Positions 1-8,005 of a stretch of DNA of 64,000 nt are shown here, in pieces. Made by a program: the position numbers and the translations under genes. Within the stretch, counting starts at the first letter, position 1; each line of letters starts with the position of its first letter. The stretch comes from an uncultured Oscillospiraceae bacterium (GTDB lineage Bacteria; Bacillota; Clostridia; Oscillospirales; Oscillospiraceae). The stretch spans positions 1 through 64,000 of the forward strand of contig CAKUDE010000006.1 of assembly GCA_934645175.1 (NCBI GenBank). The letters run 5' to 3'. The notes beneath the pieces were generated by a model, which saw nothing but the letters and a program-made list of their open reading frames with translations, was not told where the DNA came from and did no database searches.

Positions 1-4
1 AAAA

Positions 5-35
5 CCACCAGTCCTGTTCAGAACAGAACTGGTGG
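5..35. repeat. Near-perfect 15-bp inverted repeat at window edge
   Basis: Arms at 5-19 and 21-35 pair with one mismatch around a single central base. On the minus strand it is followed by four T residues before the window ends; on the plus strand there is no immediate T run. It may be a terminator or an attenuator for something outside the window, or a palindromic site. Nothing else is seen between it and position 102. Confidence 0.5.
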
Positions 36-102
36 CTTAAGAAATTTTGTGTCTACTAACTATTGACTACTTCAGCCAAAAGGCACCGGCCGTTTTTATA
101 TG

Positions 103-138
103 CAAAATGCCCCGACCGCAAAGATACGGTCAGGGCAT
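103..138 (-). terminator. Intrinsic terminator after the small membrane protein gene
   Basis: Arms 107-118 and 127-138 form a 12-base stem with one internal mismatch and an 8-base loop. On the minus strand the stem is followed by a short T run (complement of 104-107). It lies 12 bases beyond the stop of the 150-476 gene. Confidence 0.6.
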
Positions 139-149
139 ACTCAATAAAG

Positions 150-476
150 CTATCTCAAAGAATCCTCGACAGTCCGTTCAGCGTAGGACTGATCGATCAT
201 ATTGTGTGCGTACTCGTTGGCATAGTCAAAAATCAGATTTTCAAGATCCACATCCGCCTTAAACACCTTGCCCATCAGATCCGTAACCTTGGAGATAATG
301 TCCTCTCCCTCCTCCGACGATCCGCTCTCCGACGTGCTTTGCGTCGGCTGCGGGTCATGAATCAGGTAGGGAGCGACAAGCGCATTCACCTTGCGGAAGC
401 AAAACGAAAATCCAAGGAAAAGTACCAGCGCCAAAACGCCGACCTTTACCCATACTAGCCACCAATGTCGATGCAT
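150..476 (-). CDS. Small single-pass membrane protein, unknown function
   Basis: This gene encodes 108 residues with no family that I recognise. A short N-terminal segment (MHRHWWLVWVK) leads into one hydrophobic helix at about residues 9-26. A Ser/Glu-rich linker (QSTSESGSSEEGED) and an acidic, probably helical tail follow, suggesting a bitopic protein with a soluble domain. The ATG at 476 is chosen because GGAGGTG sits 9 bases upstream; the in-frame GTG at 488 lies inside that ribosome-binding site. It follows the nucleoside phosphorylase gene after 60 bases with no promoter visible between them, so it is probably cotranscribed. No functional inference is made. Confidence 0.7.
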   Translation of the reverse strand: MHRHWWLVWVKVGVLALVLFLGFSFCFRKVNALVAPYLIHDPQPTQSTSESGSSEEGEDIISKVTDLMGKVFKADVDLENLIFDYANEYAHNMIDQSYAERTVEDSLR

Positions 477-536
477 AATACCGGACACCTCCGTTCCGTT
501 TTCTCTATCAGACGCGCAAAATCGCCATTTGTTCCG

Positions 537-1304
537 CTATTTTTCGCGATCCTGCACAATCAGGCGCTTCATTGCCTCCACACCGACGCGAACGGCGGCT
601 GAGGTATCCTCGCTCATAGCCTGGTCCAGGCCTACTTTTTCACGCTCCTGATTCCATACGACATGGAAGCACGAACCGCAGCGCACACCGAGTGCGTTGG
701 CAACAACAAACAGCGCAGCGGATTCCATCTCCGAGGCTTTGACACCAAGTCGCTTCCATGCCTCCCATTTTTGCAGAAGCTCATACGACACGGGCATTCT
801 CTCCGGGCTGTGCTGCCCATAGAATGCGTCCTTGCACTGGACAACACCGGTATGCACGCGCTTCCCCATCGCCTGGGCGGCGCTGCGAAGCGCCAGTGCA
901 ATGTCGAAATCGGCAACAGCGGGGTATTCAATGGGCGCATATTCCAGCGAAGTATGCTCAAAGCGCACGGCGCCGGTCGCAACTACGATATCGCCGGATT
1001 GAACCTCCAGATCGATTCCGCCGCAGGTGCCTACACGGATAAAGGTATCCGCTCCGATGTTGTGCAGCTCCTCCATGGCAATGGAGGCTGACGGCCCGCC
1101 GATTCCGGTGGAGCAAACGCTGACCTTTTCGCCGAGAAGCGTGCCGGTATAGATATTATACTCCCGGTTCTGCCCGATATGTACGGGAGAATCAAAAAGC
1201 GCTGCAATGGCCTCACAGCGTCCGGGATCGCCAGGCAGCAGACAGTAGCGGCCGACATCTCCCGGAACACAGCGGATATGATATTGTCTTTCTAATTGAT
1301 GCAT
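537..1304 (-). CDS. udp: Nucleoside phosphorylase, uridine phosphorylase-like
   Basis: The product is 255 residues, a normal length for the PNP/UDP phosphorylase family. It probably performs phosphorolysis of uridine to uracil and ribose-1-phosphate in the cytoplasm for pyrimidine salvage. Visible family motifs are [11 protein letters not shown] near the N terminus (phosphate binding), RVGTCGGID, and [12 protein letters not shown], whose Glu-Met-Glu binds the ribose. The ATG at 1304 follows AGGAGGG by 9 bases, and a promoter lies 26 bases upstream. Family-level assignment is firm. Uridine rather than purine nucleoside specificity is inferred from overall resemblance and could be wrong. Confidence 0.85.
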   Translation of the reverse strand: MHQLERQYHIRCVPGDVGRYCLLPGDPGRCEAIAALFDSPVHIGQNREYNIYTGTLLGEKVSVCSTGIGGPSASIAMEELHNIGADTFIRVGTCGGIDLEVQSGDIVVATGAVRFEHTSLEYAPIEYPAVADFDIALALRSAAQAMGKRVHTGVVQCKDAFYGQHSPERMPVSYELLQKWEAWKRLGVKASEMESAALFVVANALGVRCGSCFHVVWNQEREKVGLDQAMSEDTSAAVRVGVEAMKRLIVQDREK

Positions 1305-1329
1305 GGGCCGAGCCCTCCTTCGGTTTCGT

Positions 1330-1358
1330 ATTATAACGTTAGAACAGGCAAAAAGCAA
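1330..1358 (-). promoter_or_regulatory. SigA-type promoter for udp
   Basis: On the minus strand TTGCTT (1353-1358) and TATAAT (1330-1335) are separated by 17 bases, just upstream of the phosphorylase ribosome-binding site. The -35 region overlaps a short AAAAAGC/GCTTTTT inverted repeat that could double as a weak terminator for the preceding gene. Confidence 0.7.
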
Positions 1359-1402
1359 GCTTTTTCGCAATATATTTACATCTCCGGCGAAATCGGGCGC
1401 TT

Positions 1403-1972
1403 TTACACTGATTCCGCCGCAAACGGTAGACCTTTCAGCACAACTTCGCGGATAAAGCGGAAGGTCTCCGCCTCCCCGCTGTCGCGCAGCATGGTCAGAA
1501 GGCAAGTCAGCTCGCGCTTTGTCTGCGCATGGATGAGCGAGTCGCCTTTTGATTCACTGGATTTGAGAAAATAGTTCAGCGGATCGGCATCCGTATAGCT
1601 TGCGCCGTTGTACGTCTTGCAGGCGGCGATTCGATCCATAACCATCTCCACCAGATAGCGCCGCGGCATCGGCACGGGAGCGTTGCAGCGCATTTGCAAA
1701 TTCAGGTCCGTCCAGTATTCAAAGTGATGCTTGTTTCTGCCCTTGTGGTGCATCCATGCGGTCGAATAACCAACCACCTCGCGTTCACGGGAGTTTGGGC
1801 TTCGCGTTCCCTGGTAGTAAAGCACACCGGTACGGAATTCCGCCCAGGAGTATTTCGACAGATCGTGTGTCAGTCCCTGACGAATCAGGCCGACCTTAAA
1901 GCAGCCACTGCGCACACGCCAGCGGTGCTTCGTGATCGTGCAAAAGTGCTTCCATGCGTTTCTGAGGTACAT
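1403..1972 (-). CDS. DUF5662-like conserved hypothetical protein
   Basis: The 189-residue product resembles a small conserved family that I recall as DUF5662. Its hallmarks are an N-terminal helix ([14 protein letters not shown]), then [13 protein letters not shown] at about residue 35, and a histidine-rich [15 protein letters not shown] at about residue 73. The spaced His/Asp residues suggest a metal-binding helical bundle, perhaps HD-like, but no activity is established. The ATG at 1972 is preferred because the family begins just before the helix and a GAAGGGG sequence precedes it. It lies 17 bases after sigK and ends the long operon that begins at asp23. Confidence 0.7.
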   Translation of the reverse strand: MYLRNAWKHFCTITKHRWRVRSGCFKVGLIRQGLTHDLSKYSWAEFRTGVLYYQGTRSPNSREREVVGYSTAWMHHKGRNKHHFEYWTDLNLQMRCNAPVPMPRRYLVEMVMDRIAACKTYNGASYTDADPLNYFLKSSESKGDSLIHAQTKRELTCLLTMLRDSGEAETFRFIREVVLKGLPFAAESV

Positions 1973-1989
1973 TCTATCCCCTTCTATCT

Positions 1990-2676
1990 TTATTCCGACA
2001 GCGCCTGCTCCAGCTTTTGCAGCGCTTTTTTCTCGATACGGCTGACATAGCTGCGGCTGATGCCGCACTGCTCCGCAATTTGCCGCTGCGTCAGAGGCTT
2101 TCTGTTTCCGATGCCGTAACGCAGGGTGATAATGTTTCTCTCACGCGGCGTCAGGCATTCGTCAATCTTCCGATAGAGCTTTCGGTATATCTCTTGGTCG
2201 GACATACGTTCAAACAGATCCTCATCGGAGCAAAGAACGTCCATCAACGACAGCGCGTTGCCATCCTTTCCGGTTTCGATCATCTCGGACAGTGAAACAT
2301 CCGATGCGCTTTTCCGGTTGGAACGGAAAAACATCAGGATTTCATTTTCCACACACCTGGCCGCATAGGTTGCGAGCCGTGCGCCCTTACCGGCGTCAAA
2401 GGTTGAAATGCCTTTGATTAATCCGATGGTTCCGATGGAGATCAAATCCTCCTGGTCTGCCGTCTGCGTATAGTACTTTTTCATAATGTGCGCCACAAGG
2501 CGCAAATTACGCTCGACCAGTATATTTCGAGCCTGTAAATCGCCCTGTGCGGCCAGCTCAAGATAGTGCTTTTCCTCTTTTGCGCTCAGCGGCTTTGGAA
2601 AAGAGCCGCCGCCGTTTGCCAGCTTCAGCGAATACAGAATACTGCCAAGCATGAGCCAAACCGCTGCGCCAAGCAT
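1990..2676 (-). CDS. sigK: RNA polymerase sporulation sigma factor SigK (intact)
   Basis: The 228-residue product matches late mother-cell sigma-K. A hydrophobic N-terminal pro-sequence (about residues 1-21, MLGAAVWLMLGSILYSLKLA) precedes PKPLSAKEEKHYLELAAQGD. Region 2 contains NLRLVAHIMKKY and DLISIGTIGLIKG, and the C-terminal helix-turn-helix has AEQCGISRSYVSRIEKKA. The pro-sequence implies membrane tethering and activation by a SpoIVFB-type protease, which is not in this window. The reading frame is continuous, so no skin-type element interrupts it. It follows ispA by 59 bases; a sporulation promoter in that gap is possible but I could not identify one convincingly. Confidence 0.92.
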   Translation of the reverse strand: MLGAAVWLMLGSILYSLKLANGGGSFPKPLSAKEEKHYLELAAQGDLQARNILVERNLRLVAHIMKKYYTQTADQEDLISIGTIGLIKGISTFDAGKGARLATYAARCVENEILMFFRSNRKSASDVSLSEMIETGKDGNALSLMDVLCSDEDLFERMSDQEIYRKLYRKIDECLTPRERNIITLRYGIGNRKPLTQRQIAEQCGISRSYVSRIEKKALQKLEQALSE

Positions 2677-2735
2677 AAGACCACCCCCGCAGAAGTTTAT
2701 TCGCGGGCGGCAAGTCCTGATTCGGATTTTTTTGC

Positions 2736-3599
2736 TTAAAAGTCCCGGTTCTGAAGCCGCATGGCAAGCTCCGTCAGAAACTCGGCGTTTTGGAACGGTG
2801 CAAGCGCCTTAATAGCGCGTTTTGTTTCCGTACGGATGCGTTCGCGGCAGGCCTCTACGCCGTAAAGGCGGACAAAGGTATTCTTATTTCCGTCCATTCC
2901 GGTGGCCTTTCCGAGCTTACCGACGTCTCCGACTACGTCAAGCACGTCGTCCTCGATCTGGAATGCCAGTCCCATCGCGGCAGCGTACTGCGCGGCGGCG
3001 GTTTTTTCACGCGCCTCGCCGCCGGCGGCAATCACGCCGAGAACACAGGCGGCTTCAAAGAGCGCACCCGTCTTGCGCGACTGAATATCAAGCACCTCCT
3101 GCTCCGTACAAAGCCGCGATTCCGCATCGATGTCGAGAACCTGCCCGCCGACCATGCCCAGCTCGCCCGCACAACGCGACAGCACCGCCAGCGCCGAGGC
3201 AACACGCTCCGCCGGAAGCTCCGCCTTTGTCAGTTCGCCGAACGCGGCTGCCTGAAGCGCGTCTCCTGCAAGCACTGCCTTCGCTTCGCCGAAAACGCGA
3301 TGATTCGTCGGTTTTCCCCGGCGCAGGTCGTCGTTGTCCATGCAGGGCAGGTCGTCATGAATGAGGCTGTAGGTGTGAATCATTTCAACAGCCGCCGCAA
3401 AGTGTAGCGCATCTTCGGCTTTGCCGCCGCACAGCTCGCAGAAAGCCTGTGTCAAAACGGGGCGTAAGCGCTTGCCGCCAGCCAACAGACTGTAACGCAT
3501 CGCTTCAAAAAGCTCGTGCTGCGGCTCCTCATGCCGGAAGCAGGAAGAAAGATAGAGCTCAATCCGCTCGGCATAGGCACGGTAAATATCACTGAACAT
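2736..3599 (-). CDS. ispA: Farnesyl/geranylgeranyl diphosphate synthase
   Basis: This 287-residue short-chain trans-prenyltransferase condenses IPP with DMAPP/GPP to form farnesyl diphosphate, the precursor of undecaprenyl diphosphate and prenyl chains. The first Asp-rich motif is IHDDLPCMDND at about residues 79-89, next to GGKRLRP and LRRGKPTNH. The second is FQIEDDVLDVVGD at about residue 213. Its start overlaps the xseB stop by 11 bases, the classic xseA-xseB-ispA order of Firmicutes. The product pathway connects with dxr, ispG, ispH and uppS elsewhere in the window. Confidence 0.93.
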   Translation of the reverse strand: MFSDIYRAYAERIELYLSSCFRHEEPQHELFEAMRYSLLAGGKRLRPVLTQAFCELCGGKAEDALHFAAAVEMIHTYSLIHDDLPCMDNDDLRRGKPTNHRVFGEAKAVLAGDALQAAAFGELTKAELPAERVASALAVLSRCAGELGMVGGQVLDIDAESRLCTEQEVLDIQSRKTGALFEAACVLGVIAAGGEAREKTAAAQYAAAMGLAFQIEDDVLDVVGDVGKLGKATGMDGNKNTFVRLYGVEACRERIRTETKRAIKALAPFQNAEFLTELAMRLQNRDF

Positions 3600-3831
3600 C
3601 GTTTTCCTCCGTAAACTCGCTTTCCTGCGGCGTACCGTCGGCGCCCTTTGAAAGGCGAACGACCTTCATTTCTGCCTCGTCAAGCAGCTTGCTGCACGAA
3701 GCAATCAGCGTCGTTCCCTCCCCAAATAGCTTCAACGCTTCTTCCAGCGGCACCTCGCCGCGTTCCATGCGCCGTACGATTTCATCGAGCCGCGCGAGCG
3801 ATTGCTCAAAGGTGATGGAATCCTGTTTCAT
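3589..3831 (-). CDS. xseB: Exodeoxyribonuclease VII small subunit
   Basis: The 80-residue product begins MKQDSITFEQSLARLDEIV, the standard XseB opening, and continues with GEVPLEEALKLFGEG and a helical, acidic tail. Several XseB copies bind the C-terminal region of XseA to form the single-strand exonuclease used in DNA repair. The ATG at 3831 has AGGAGG 6 bases upstream. Its start lies inside the end of xseA (26-base overlap) and its stop inside ispA, indicating tight translational coupling. Confidence 0.93.
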   Translation of the reverse strand: MKQDSITFEQSLARLDEIVRRMERGEVPLEEALKLFGEGTTLIASCSKLLDEAEMKVVRLSKGADGTPQESEFTEENDVQ

Positions 3832-5023
3832 CCGAAACCTCCTGTATCTGCGCCGCGGCGGAGCCATCGGCAAAGTGAATAGTCAACCGGTCGCCCGGCA
3901 AGAGCCGGCGGATGCTCGTCACGGGTCTGTCCTGTGCATCCTGCGCAAAGCTGTAGCCGCGCGAGAGAACCTTCAGCGGACTCATGGCGTCAAGCTTGGC
4001 TGTCAGTCCCGTAAACCGCTGACGTTGCAGCCGAACGCAGCGGTCGGCTGCCGCGCTCAGGTGCTCCTGCATACGATCAAGCTGCTGTCGGCGGTCGTTT
4101 ATGTAGTTAACGGGGCTTTTCATGCACGGTCTGTCGCGCAGCTTTTCCAGCATCAGCCTGTCCTGCTTCAGAATGCGTGACACCAGCGTGCAAAGCCGTC
4201 TGTTCGTCTGGGCAAGCGCTGCTCGCAGCTCCGCCTGATCCGGCACGGCCAGCTCGGCGGCGTTCGACGGCGTCGCCGCGCGAAGGTCCGCTACAAAATC
4301 GGAAATGGAAAAGTCCGGCTCATGGCCGACGGCGGAGATCACGGGAATCTGTGAATCGGCGATGGCGCGCGCAACGCGCTCATCGTTAAAGGCCCAAAGG
4401 TCCTCCATCGAACCGCCGCCGCGACCGGTAATAATCAGATCCGCAACACGGTAACGGTTGGCGTAACGGATCGCTCCGGCAATTTCGGCAGGCGCTTCCG
4501 TACCCTGCACGCGCACGCCAAGCAGCTTTACTTCACAAAGCGGGTAACGTTTTCGCAAAATGCGCAGCATATCACGCAATGCGGCGCCCGCAGGGGACGT
4601 AACAAGCGCGATGGTATGCGGAAAATGCGGCAGCGGACGCTTACGGCTCAGGTCGAACAGTCCTTCGCGCTCCAGCGCAATTTTGAGCTGCTCAAAGGCA
4701 ACGTGGAGGTCTCCTACACCGTCCGGAGTCAGCTCCGTACAATAGAGCTGATAAACGCCGTCGCGCGGAAACACGCTCACACGTCCTCCGGCGATCACCT
4801 TCATCCCGTTTTCCGGACGGAAACGCAGGCGAAAAGCATTTCCTTTGAACATTACGCACCGCAGCGAGCCGCCGGCATCCTTGATTGAAAAATAGTGATG
4901 TCCCGAGGGATAGAGCTTATAATTGCTGACCTCACCGCGCACAAGGACGTTTCCGAGAAACTCATCCTCTTCAAAGCGCAGTCTCAGGTATTCATTGAGC
5001 TGGCTGACTTCAAGAATCTGCAT
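3806..5023 (-). CDS. xseA: Exodeoxyribonuclease VII large subunit
   Basis: The 405-residue product is the catalytic subunit of ExoVII. An N-terminal OB-fold (about residues 1-100: VRGEVSNYKLYPSGHHYF, MFKGNAFRLRF) precedes the nuclease domain with ALVTSPAGAALRDMLRI, ITGRGGGSMEDLWAFNDE and ISAVGHEPDFSISDFVADLR. A long helical stretch follows, and the C-terminal LSRGYSFAQDAQDRPVTS is typical. The ATG at 5023 is supported by GGAGGG upstream; a longer in-frame extension would run far into the upstream gene and lacks homology. It overlaps the preceding gene by 14 bases. Confidence 0.93.
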   Translation of the reverse strand: MQILEVSQLNEYLRLRFEEDEFLGNVLVRGEVSNYKLYPSGHHYFSIKDAGGSLRCVMFKGNAFRLRFRPENGMKVIAGGRVSVFPRDGVYQLYCTELTPDGVGDLHVAFEQLKIALEREGLFDLSRKRPLPHFPHTIALVTSPAGAALRDMLRILRKRYPLCEVKLLGVRVQGTEAPAEIAGAIRYANRYRVADLIITGRGGGSMEDLWAFNDERVARAIADSQIPVISAVGHEPDFSISDFVADLRAATPSNAAELAVPDQAELRAALAQTNRRLCTLVSRILKQDRLMLEKLRDRPCMKSPVNYINDRRQQLDRMQEHLSAAADRCVRLQRQRFTGLTAKLDAMSPLKVLSRGYSFAQDAQDRPVTSIRRLLPGDRLTIHFADGSAAAQIQEVSDETGFHHL

Positions 5024-5933
5024 AATGCGCCCTCCATGCCAAAATCGCCGTACCAAGTGCATTATCTGTGGAAAAACGCGGCTCGCAAAACACCGCCGGA
5101 AGTGCACAGACACACTCACGCAACAGCGAATTGGAGGATACGCCGCCCGCAAATACGACCTCACAGCCGGGATATTCCGCAAGCGCCTGTTTTGTGGCCG
5201 TGACGATCGCACCGATCACGCAGCGAAGCGCGTACCCTGCAACCTCCGCCGGTTTGTCCTGTGGGTACGCGCGGACTTTATTTTCGACTCCCGAAAGAGA
5301 AAAGGACATATCCTGTACTTTTACGCGAAAAGAATCCTTCTTTTCCGCGCTTCGGCTGAGCGCATCCAGTGCCTTCCCCGAGGGAAACGGAAGCCCCAGG
5401 AGTTGGCCGGTACGGTCAATGAGCTGTCCGGCAGAAATATCCGTCGTACCGCCGATGCGCTCGGCGTGCACGCTGCGTCCCTCCGGTGTGACATATAAAA
5501 GCTCAGTCGTACCGCCGGAAAGATGCCATGCCAGATGCGGCCTGTCCAGTAATTCCGGCCGGCCGGCCGACCACGCGGATGCAGCGATATGCCCCTGCTG
5601 GTGAGAAAACGGATACACGGGAACGCCAAGAATGCTGCCAAGAGTCCTTGCCTGACTCTCCCCTGCCAGGAAGCAGGGCATATACGAGCCTTCGACCGCA
5701 CGTGGACGCGTACTCACGCCGATGGCGTCAATCTTAACCCGATCCAAAACGGAAAAAAGCCTGTCGGTCAGCTCCGGCAGGCGTTTCACATGGGAAAACA
5801 GTGCGTCGCTCTGACGAAGGCCCAGCGCGCCGGGCGCAACATCGAGCAGGCGCGACTCGTTATGCCCCACCGCACCGTCAAATACGGCAACGGAGGTTGT
5901 GTAATTGCTCGTATCAAACGCAAGGACAGTCAT
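5010..5933 (-). CDS. TsaD/Gcp-like paralogue (short, divergent)
   Basis: The 307-residue ASKHA-fold protein resembles TsaD, the tRNA t6A threonylcarbamoyltransferase, but differs at key places. It retains LAFDTSNYTTSVAV (phosphate 1 loop), a His-x3-His pair in SHQQGHIAAS, VFAGGVSSNSLLRE, and FSTDNALGTAI. The canonical SGGHT motif here reads SGGTTELL, and the usual GPGL segment reads STRPRAVEGSYM. It is also shorter than true TsaD (about 340 residues). Such short paralogues occur next to xseA in Clostridia. Whether it modifies tRNA is unknown, and a canonical tsaD is expected elsewhere in the genome. It overlaps nusB by 4 bases. Confidence 0.75.
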   Translation of the reverse strand: MTVLAFDTSNYTTSVAVFDGAVGHNESRLLDVAPGALGLRQSDALFSHVKRLPELTDRLFSVLDRVKIDAIGVSTRPRAVEGSYMPCFLAGESQARTLGSILGVPVYPFSHQQGHIAASAWSAGRPELLDRPHLAWHLSGGTTELLYVTPEGRSVHAERIGGTTDISAGQLIDRTGQLLGLPFPSGKALDALSRSAEKKDSFRVKVQDMSFSLSGVENKVRAYPQDKPAEVAGYALRCVIGAIVTATKQALAEYPGCEVVFAGGVSSNSLLRECVCALPAVFCEPRFSTDNALGTAILAWRAHYADS

Positions 5934-6385
5934 TGCGCTGCCTCCGTCAGGCTACGGGCGAAGCTGCCGAGTACGCCGTTTACGAAGGAGACAACGGAAT
6001 CGTCCTCATATCTGCGTGCCAGCTCAACGCACTCGTTGATGGCGACGGCAGTCGGTACGTCCTCTACGTAAAGAATCTCATACATTGCAAGCCGCAGTGC
6101 GGCCTTCGTCAGGCGCGAAATGCGGTGAACGCCCCAGCCAATTGCGTTTTTGGCAATGGCTTCGTCGAGCATCTGCTGATGTATAAACACACCCGATACG
6201 CAGTTTTGAATATAAGCAAGCTGCTTCTTGCTGGGGCGTTCGGCATAAACCTCGTTCTCCTCTGCCAGATCGGCATAAGTCTCATTATCCAGGCGCGTGG
6301 CGATAGCCTCCTCGGGCAGCTCTCCGGTGTAGTCCAACTCATAAATCAGATGGACCGCCAGCTCTCGGGCATTCGAGCGTGTCAT
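5930..6385 (-). CDS. nusB: Transcription antitermination factor NusB
   Basis: The 151-residue all-helical protein binds boxA RNA with NusE/S10 to support rRNA antitermination. It begins MTRSNARELAVHLIYELD and contains DVPTAVAINECVELARRY and FVNGVLGSFAR, the conserved C-terminal NusB signature. The ATG at 6385 follows GAGGAG. It carries a somewhat longer central insert than the shortest homologues. It sits between asp23 and the TsaD-like gene in a long operon. Confidence 0.92.
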   Translation of the reverse strand: MTRSNARELAVHLIYELDYTGELPEEAIATRLDNETYADLAEENEVYAERPSKKQLAYIQNCVSGVFIHQQMLDEAIAKNAIGWGVHRISRLTKAALRLAMYEILYVEDVPTAVAINECVELARRYEDDSVVSFVNGVLGSFARSLTEAAQ

Positions 6386-6443
6386 AGTTTTTCTCCTCTC
6401 GTATACGGAAATTCGGGGTGCTGAACCCAGCACCCCGGAATTC

Positions 6444-6821
6444 TCATTTCTTCGCTTTCGGCGCGGCGATGCCGCTGATGTTGACGTTGACCTGCGTCGG
6501 ACGGACGCCCGTCATGGTTTCGACCTCGTTTGCAATGGCCTCCTGTACATTTTTGGCAACGGTCATCACGGATTCGCCGAGCTTGACGATCAGGTTGCAG
6601 GAAATGGCAACATCTTCGCCGTTCATTGCGACCATGATACCCTTGCGCAGGTTCTTTCCGGAGAGGATCGCGGCAAGATCCATCGCCGGCGTCATACTCA
6701 GCGCATAGACACCTTCGACCTCACGCACCGCGCAGGCGGCAACGGAGGCAACGACCTCGCTGGAAATCATGATTTTACCACCGTCAAGCGGACGGATCAG
6801 GCAATCTTTCGTTTCAGCCAT
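6444..6821 (-). CDS. Asp23/Gls24 family envelope-associated protein
   Basis: The 125-residue product belongs to the Asp23/Gls24 (DUF322) family. Visible features are ISSEVVASVAACAVREVEGV near the N terminus, then GKNLRKGIMVAMNGEDVAI and VAKNVQEAIANEVETMTG, ending with VNVNISGIA. Members associate with the membrane or are linked to envelope and alkaline stress; the exact role here is not known. The ATG at 6821 follows GAAGGGAAGG. It is the first gene of the operon running through nusB to sigK, with its own promoter at 6868-6896. Confidence 0.88.
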   Translation of the reverse strand: MAETKDCLIRPLDGGKIMISSEVVASVAACAVREVEGVYALSMTPAMDLAAILSGKNLRKGIMVAMNGEDVAISCNLIVKLGESVMTVAKNVQEAIANEVETMTGVRPTQVNVNISGIAAPKAKK

Positions 6822-6867
6822 CTTGGGTACCTTCCCTTCAGTGTGGAGTTGCGATTCGCTTCTCTCT

Positions 6868-6896
6868 ACTATACCATATTTGTCGTGAAATTTCAA
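6868..6896 (-). promoter_or_regulatory. SigA-type promoter for asp23-nusB-xseA operon
   Basis: TTGAAA (6891-6896) and TATAGT (6868-6873) are spaced 17 bases apart on the minus strand. The -35 lies only 3 bases beyond the spoIIIAH stop, so vegetative expression of asp23-nusB is separated from the upstream sporulation operon. Confidence 0.75.
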
Positions 6897-6899
6897 GTC

Positions 6900-7451
6900 C
6901 TATTCCACTCCGATCACGCGAATATCGCTCAGCTCAAAGTCTGTCTGCGCGATAACGATATCGGCCAAAAGCGAAACGTCGCTCTGCGTCAAGCCGCCCT
7001 TCGGAGCCGAAACCGCAAGGCTCACCCCGTCCGTGCTGATATATGCCACACAGTCGGCATATCCCTTGGCCAGAACCAGACTTTCGATCTGCGATTCTGC
7101 CAACGCATCGGCGATCAGCTGCTCAAGCTGCTTTTTCATAGAACTGACGTCGCTGCCCTCCGCATAGGAGATCGTTTCCTGGAGCGTATGAATTGCCTGC
7201 TGCCGCGTTGTCTGCCGCGACAGGCGCAGCTTGGCGAAATACTCGTTCGATTCGCTGATCGTGTCGCCGCCGGTCTGCGCCGAATCTGAGGTGTCGTTGA
7301 GCACTAATGTCGCCTCACCGAGCACCTTGTTCGCGTCCAGCGTTTTTGTCAGGTCCGGCGCGACATCCGTATAGAGCCAGTTGAGGTAGATCCCCGCACA
7401 GACGATGACCAGAACGCCTGCAATCATTGCATTGCGTTTCCATGTTTTCAT
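6900..7451 (-). CDS. spoIIIAH: Stage III sporulation protein AH
   Basis: The 183-residue protein has one N-terminal membrane helix (about residues 7-25: AMIAGVLVIVCAGIYLNWL) and an extracytoplasmic domain related to type III secretion ring proteins (EscJ/PrgK-like). In the spore, the mother-cell SpoIIIAH pairs with forespore SpoIIQ to form the feeding-tube channel. The helical EYFAKLRLSRQTTRQQAI and the C-terminal SDVSLLADIVIAQTDF ring-building segment are recognisable. The ATG at 7451 follows GGAGG by 8 bases. It is the last gene of the spoIIIA operon. Confidence 0.92.
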   Translation of the reverse strand: MKTWKRNAMIAGVLVIVCAGIYLNWLYTDVAPDLTKTLDANKVLGEATLVLNDTSDSAQTGGDTISESNEYFAKLRLSRQTTRQQAIHTLQETISYAEGSDVSSMKKQLEQLIADALAESQIESLVLAKGYADCVAYISTDGVSLAVSAPKGGLTQSDVSLLADIVIAQTDFELSDIRVIGVE

Positions 7452-7465
7452 TCCCGATTCCTCCA

Positions 7466-8005
7466 TCATTTCATTTTGACCACCGTAATTTTTTCCGTAC
7501 TCAGTCCGGTCAGCGCTGCAACGGCGTTGATAATCGACAGACGCACGGCGGCGCTGTCTGCGCCCTCGCAAACGATGAGCGCGCCCTGAAACCCGGGATA
7601 AAGCACGGCGGTGATTGCCGCTTCATTATATGAGCCGCTCTTGGACAAAATCACCGTTTTCTCCTCGCGGCGTGTGGTCGTTCCGTCCGTCTCGCTTTGA
7701 ACATCGCTCTGGTAGAGCGTCCGCCCGCTGTTTTGCAGCGTCAGAAGCACACTCACCCGCCCTGCGCCATCCACCTGTGTCAAAAGCCGTGTCAGCCGCT
7801 GTTCCAGCGCTTCGGCATATTCCATGGCATTCACATTTTGCGCTTCGCTCTGCTGCGTCGGAGCCGTATCCTGTGTACTGTCTCCCCTCCCGCTCGGAAG
7901 AAGCAAAAGCACCACGCCGATGGCAACAATCAGCAGTACAAACTTGTACTTTTTGAGCCCGGTCGTCAGCCGCGCGACCGTTGCATTAAGATCCCTCTGT
8001 TTCAT
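7466..8005 (-). CDS. spoIIIAG: Stage III sporulation protein AG
   Basis: The 179-residue protein has one membrane helix (about residues 22-38: VLLIVAIGVVLLLLPSG), a polar linker, and a ring-building-motif domain (LEQRLTRLLTQVDGAGRVSV; IITAVAALTGL-like C-terminal helix seen as NAVAALTGLSTEKI). SpoIIIAG forms a large ring in the mother-cell channel between mother cell and forespore. Its start overlaps the end of spoIIIAF by 20 bases. Confidence 0.92.
   Translation of the reverse strand: MKQRDLNATVARLTTGLKKYKFVLLIVAIGVVLLLLPSGRGDSTQDTAPTQQSEAQNVNAMEYAEALEQRLTRLLTQVDGAGRVSVLLTLQNSGRTLYQSDVQSETDGTTTRREEKTVILSKSGSYNEAAITAVLYPGFQGALIVCEGADSAAVRLSIINAVAALTGLSTEKITVVKMK

Noticed and set aside
1990..2676. 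Possible skin-type interruption of sigK
   Set aside because: The frame runs from pro-sequence through the C-terminal helix-turn-helix without a break.
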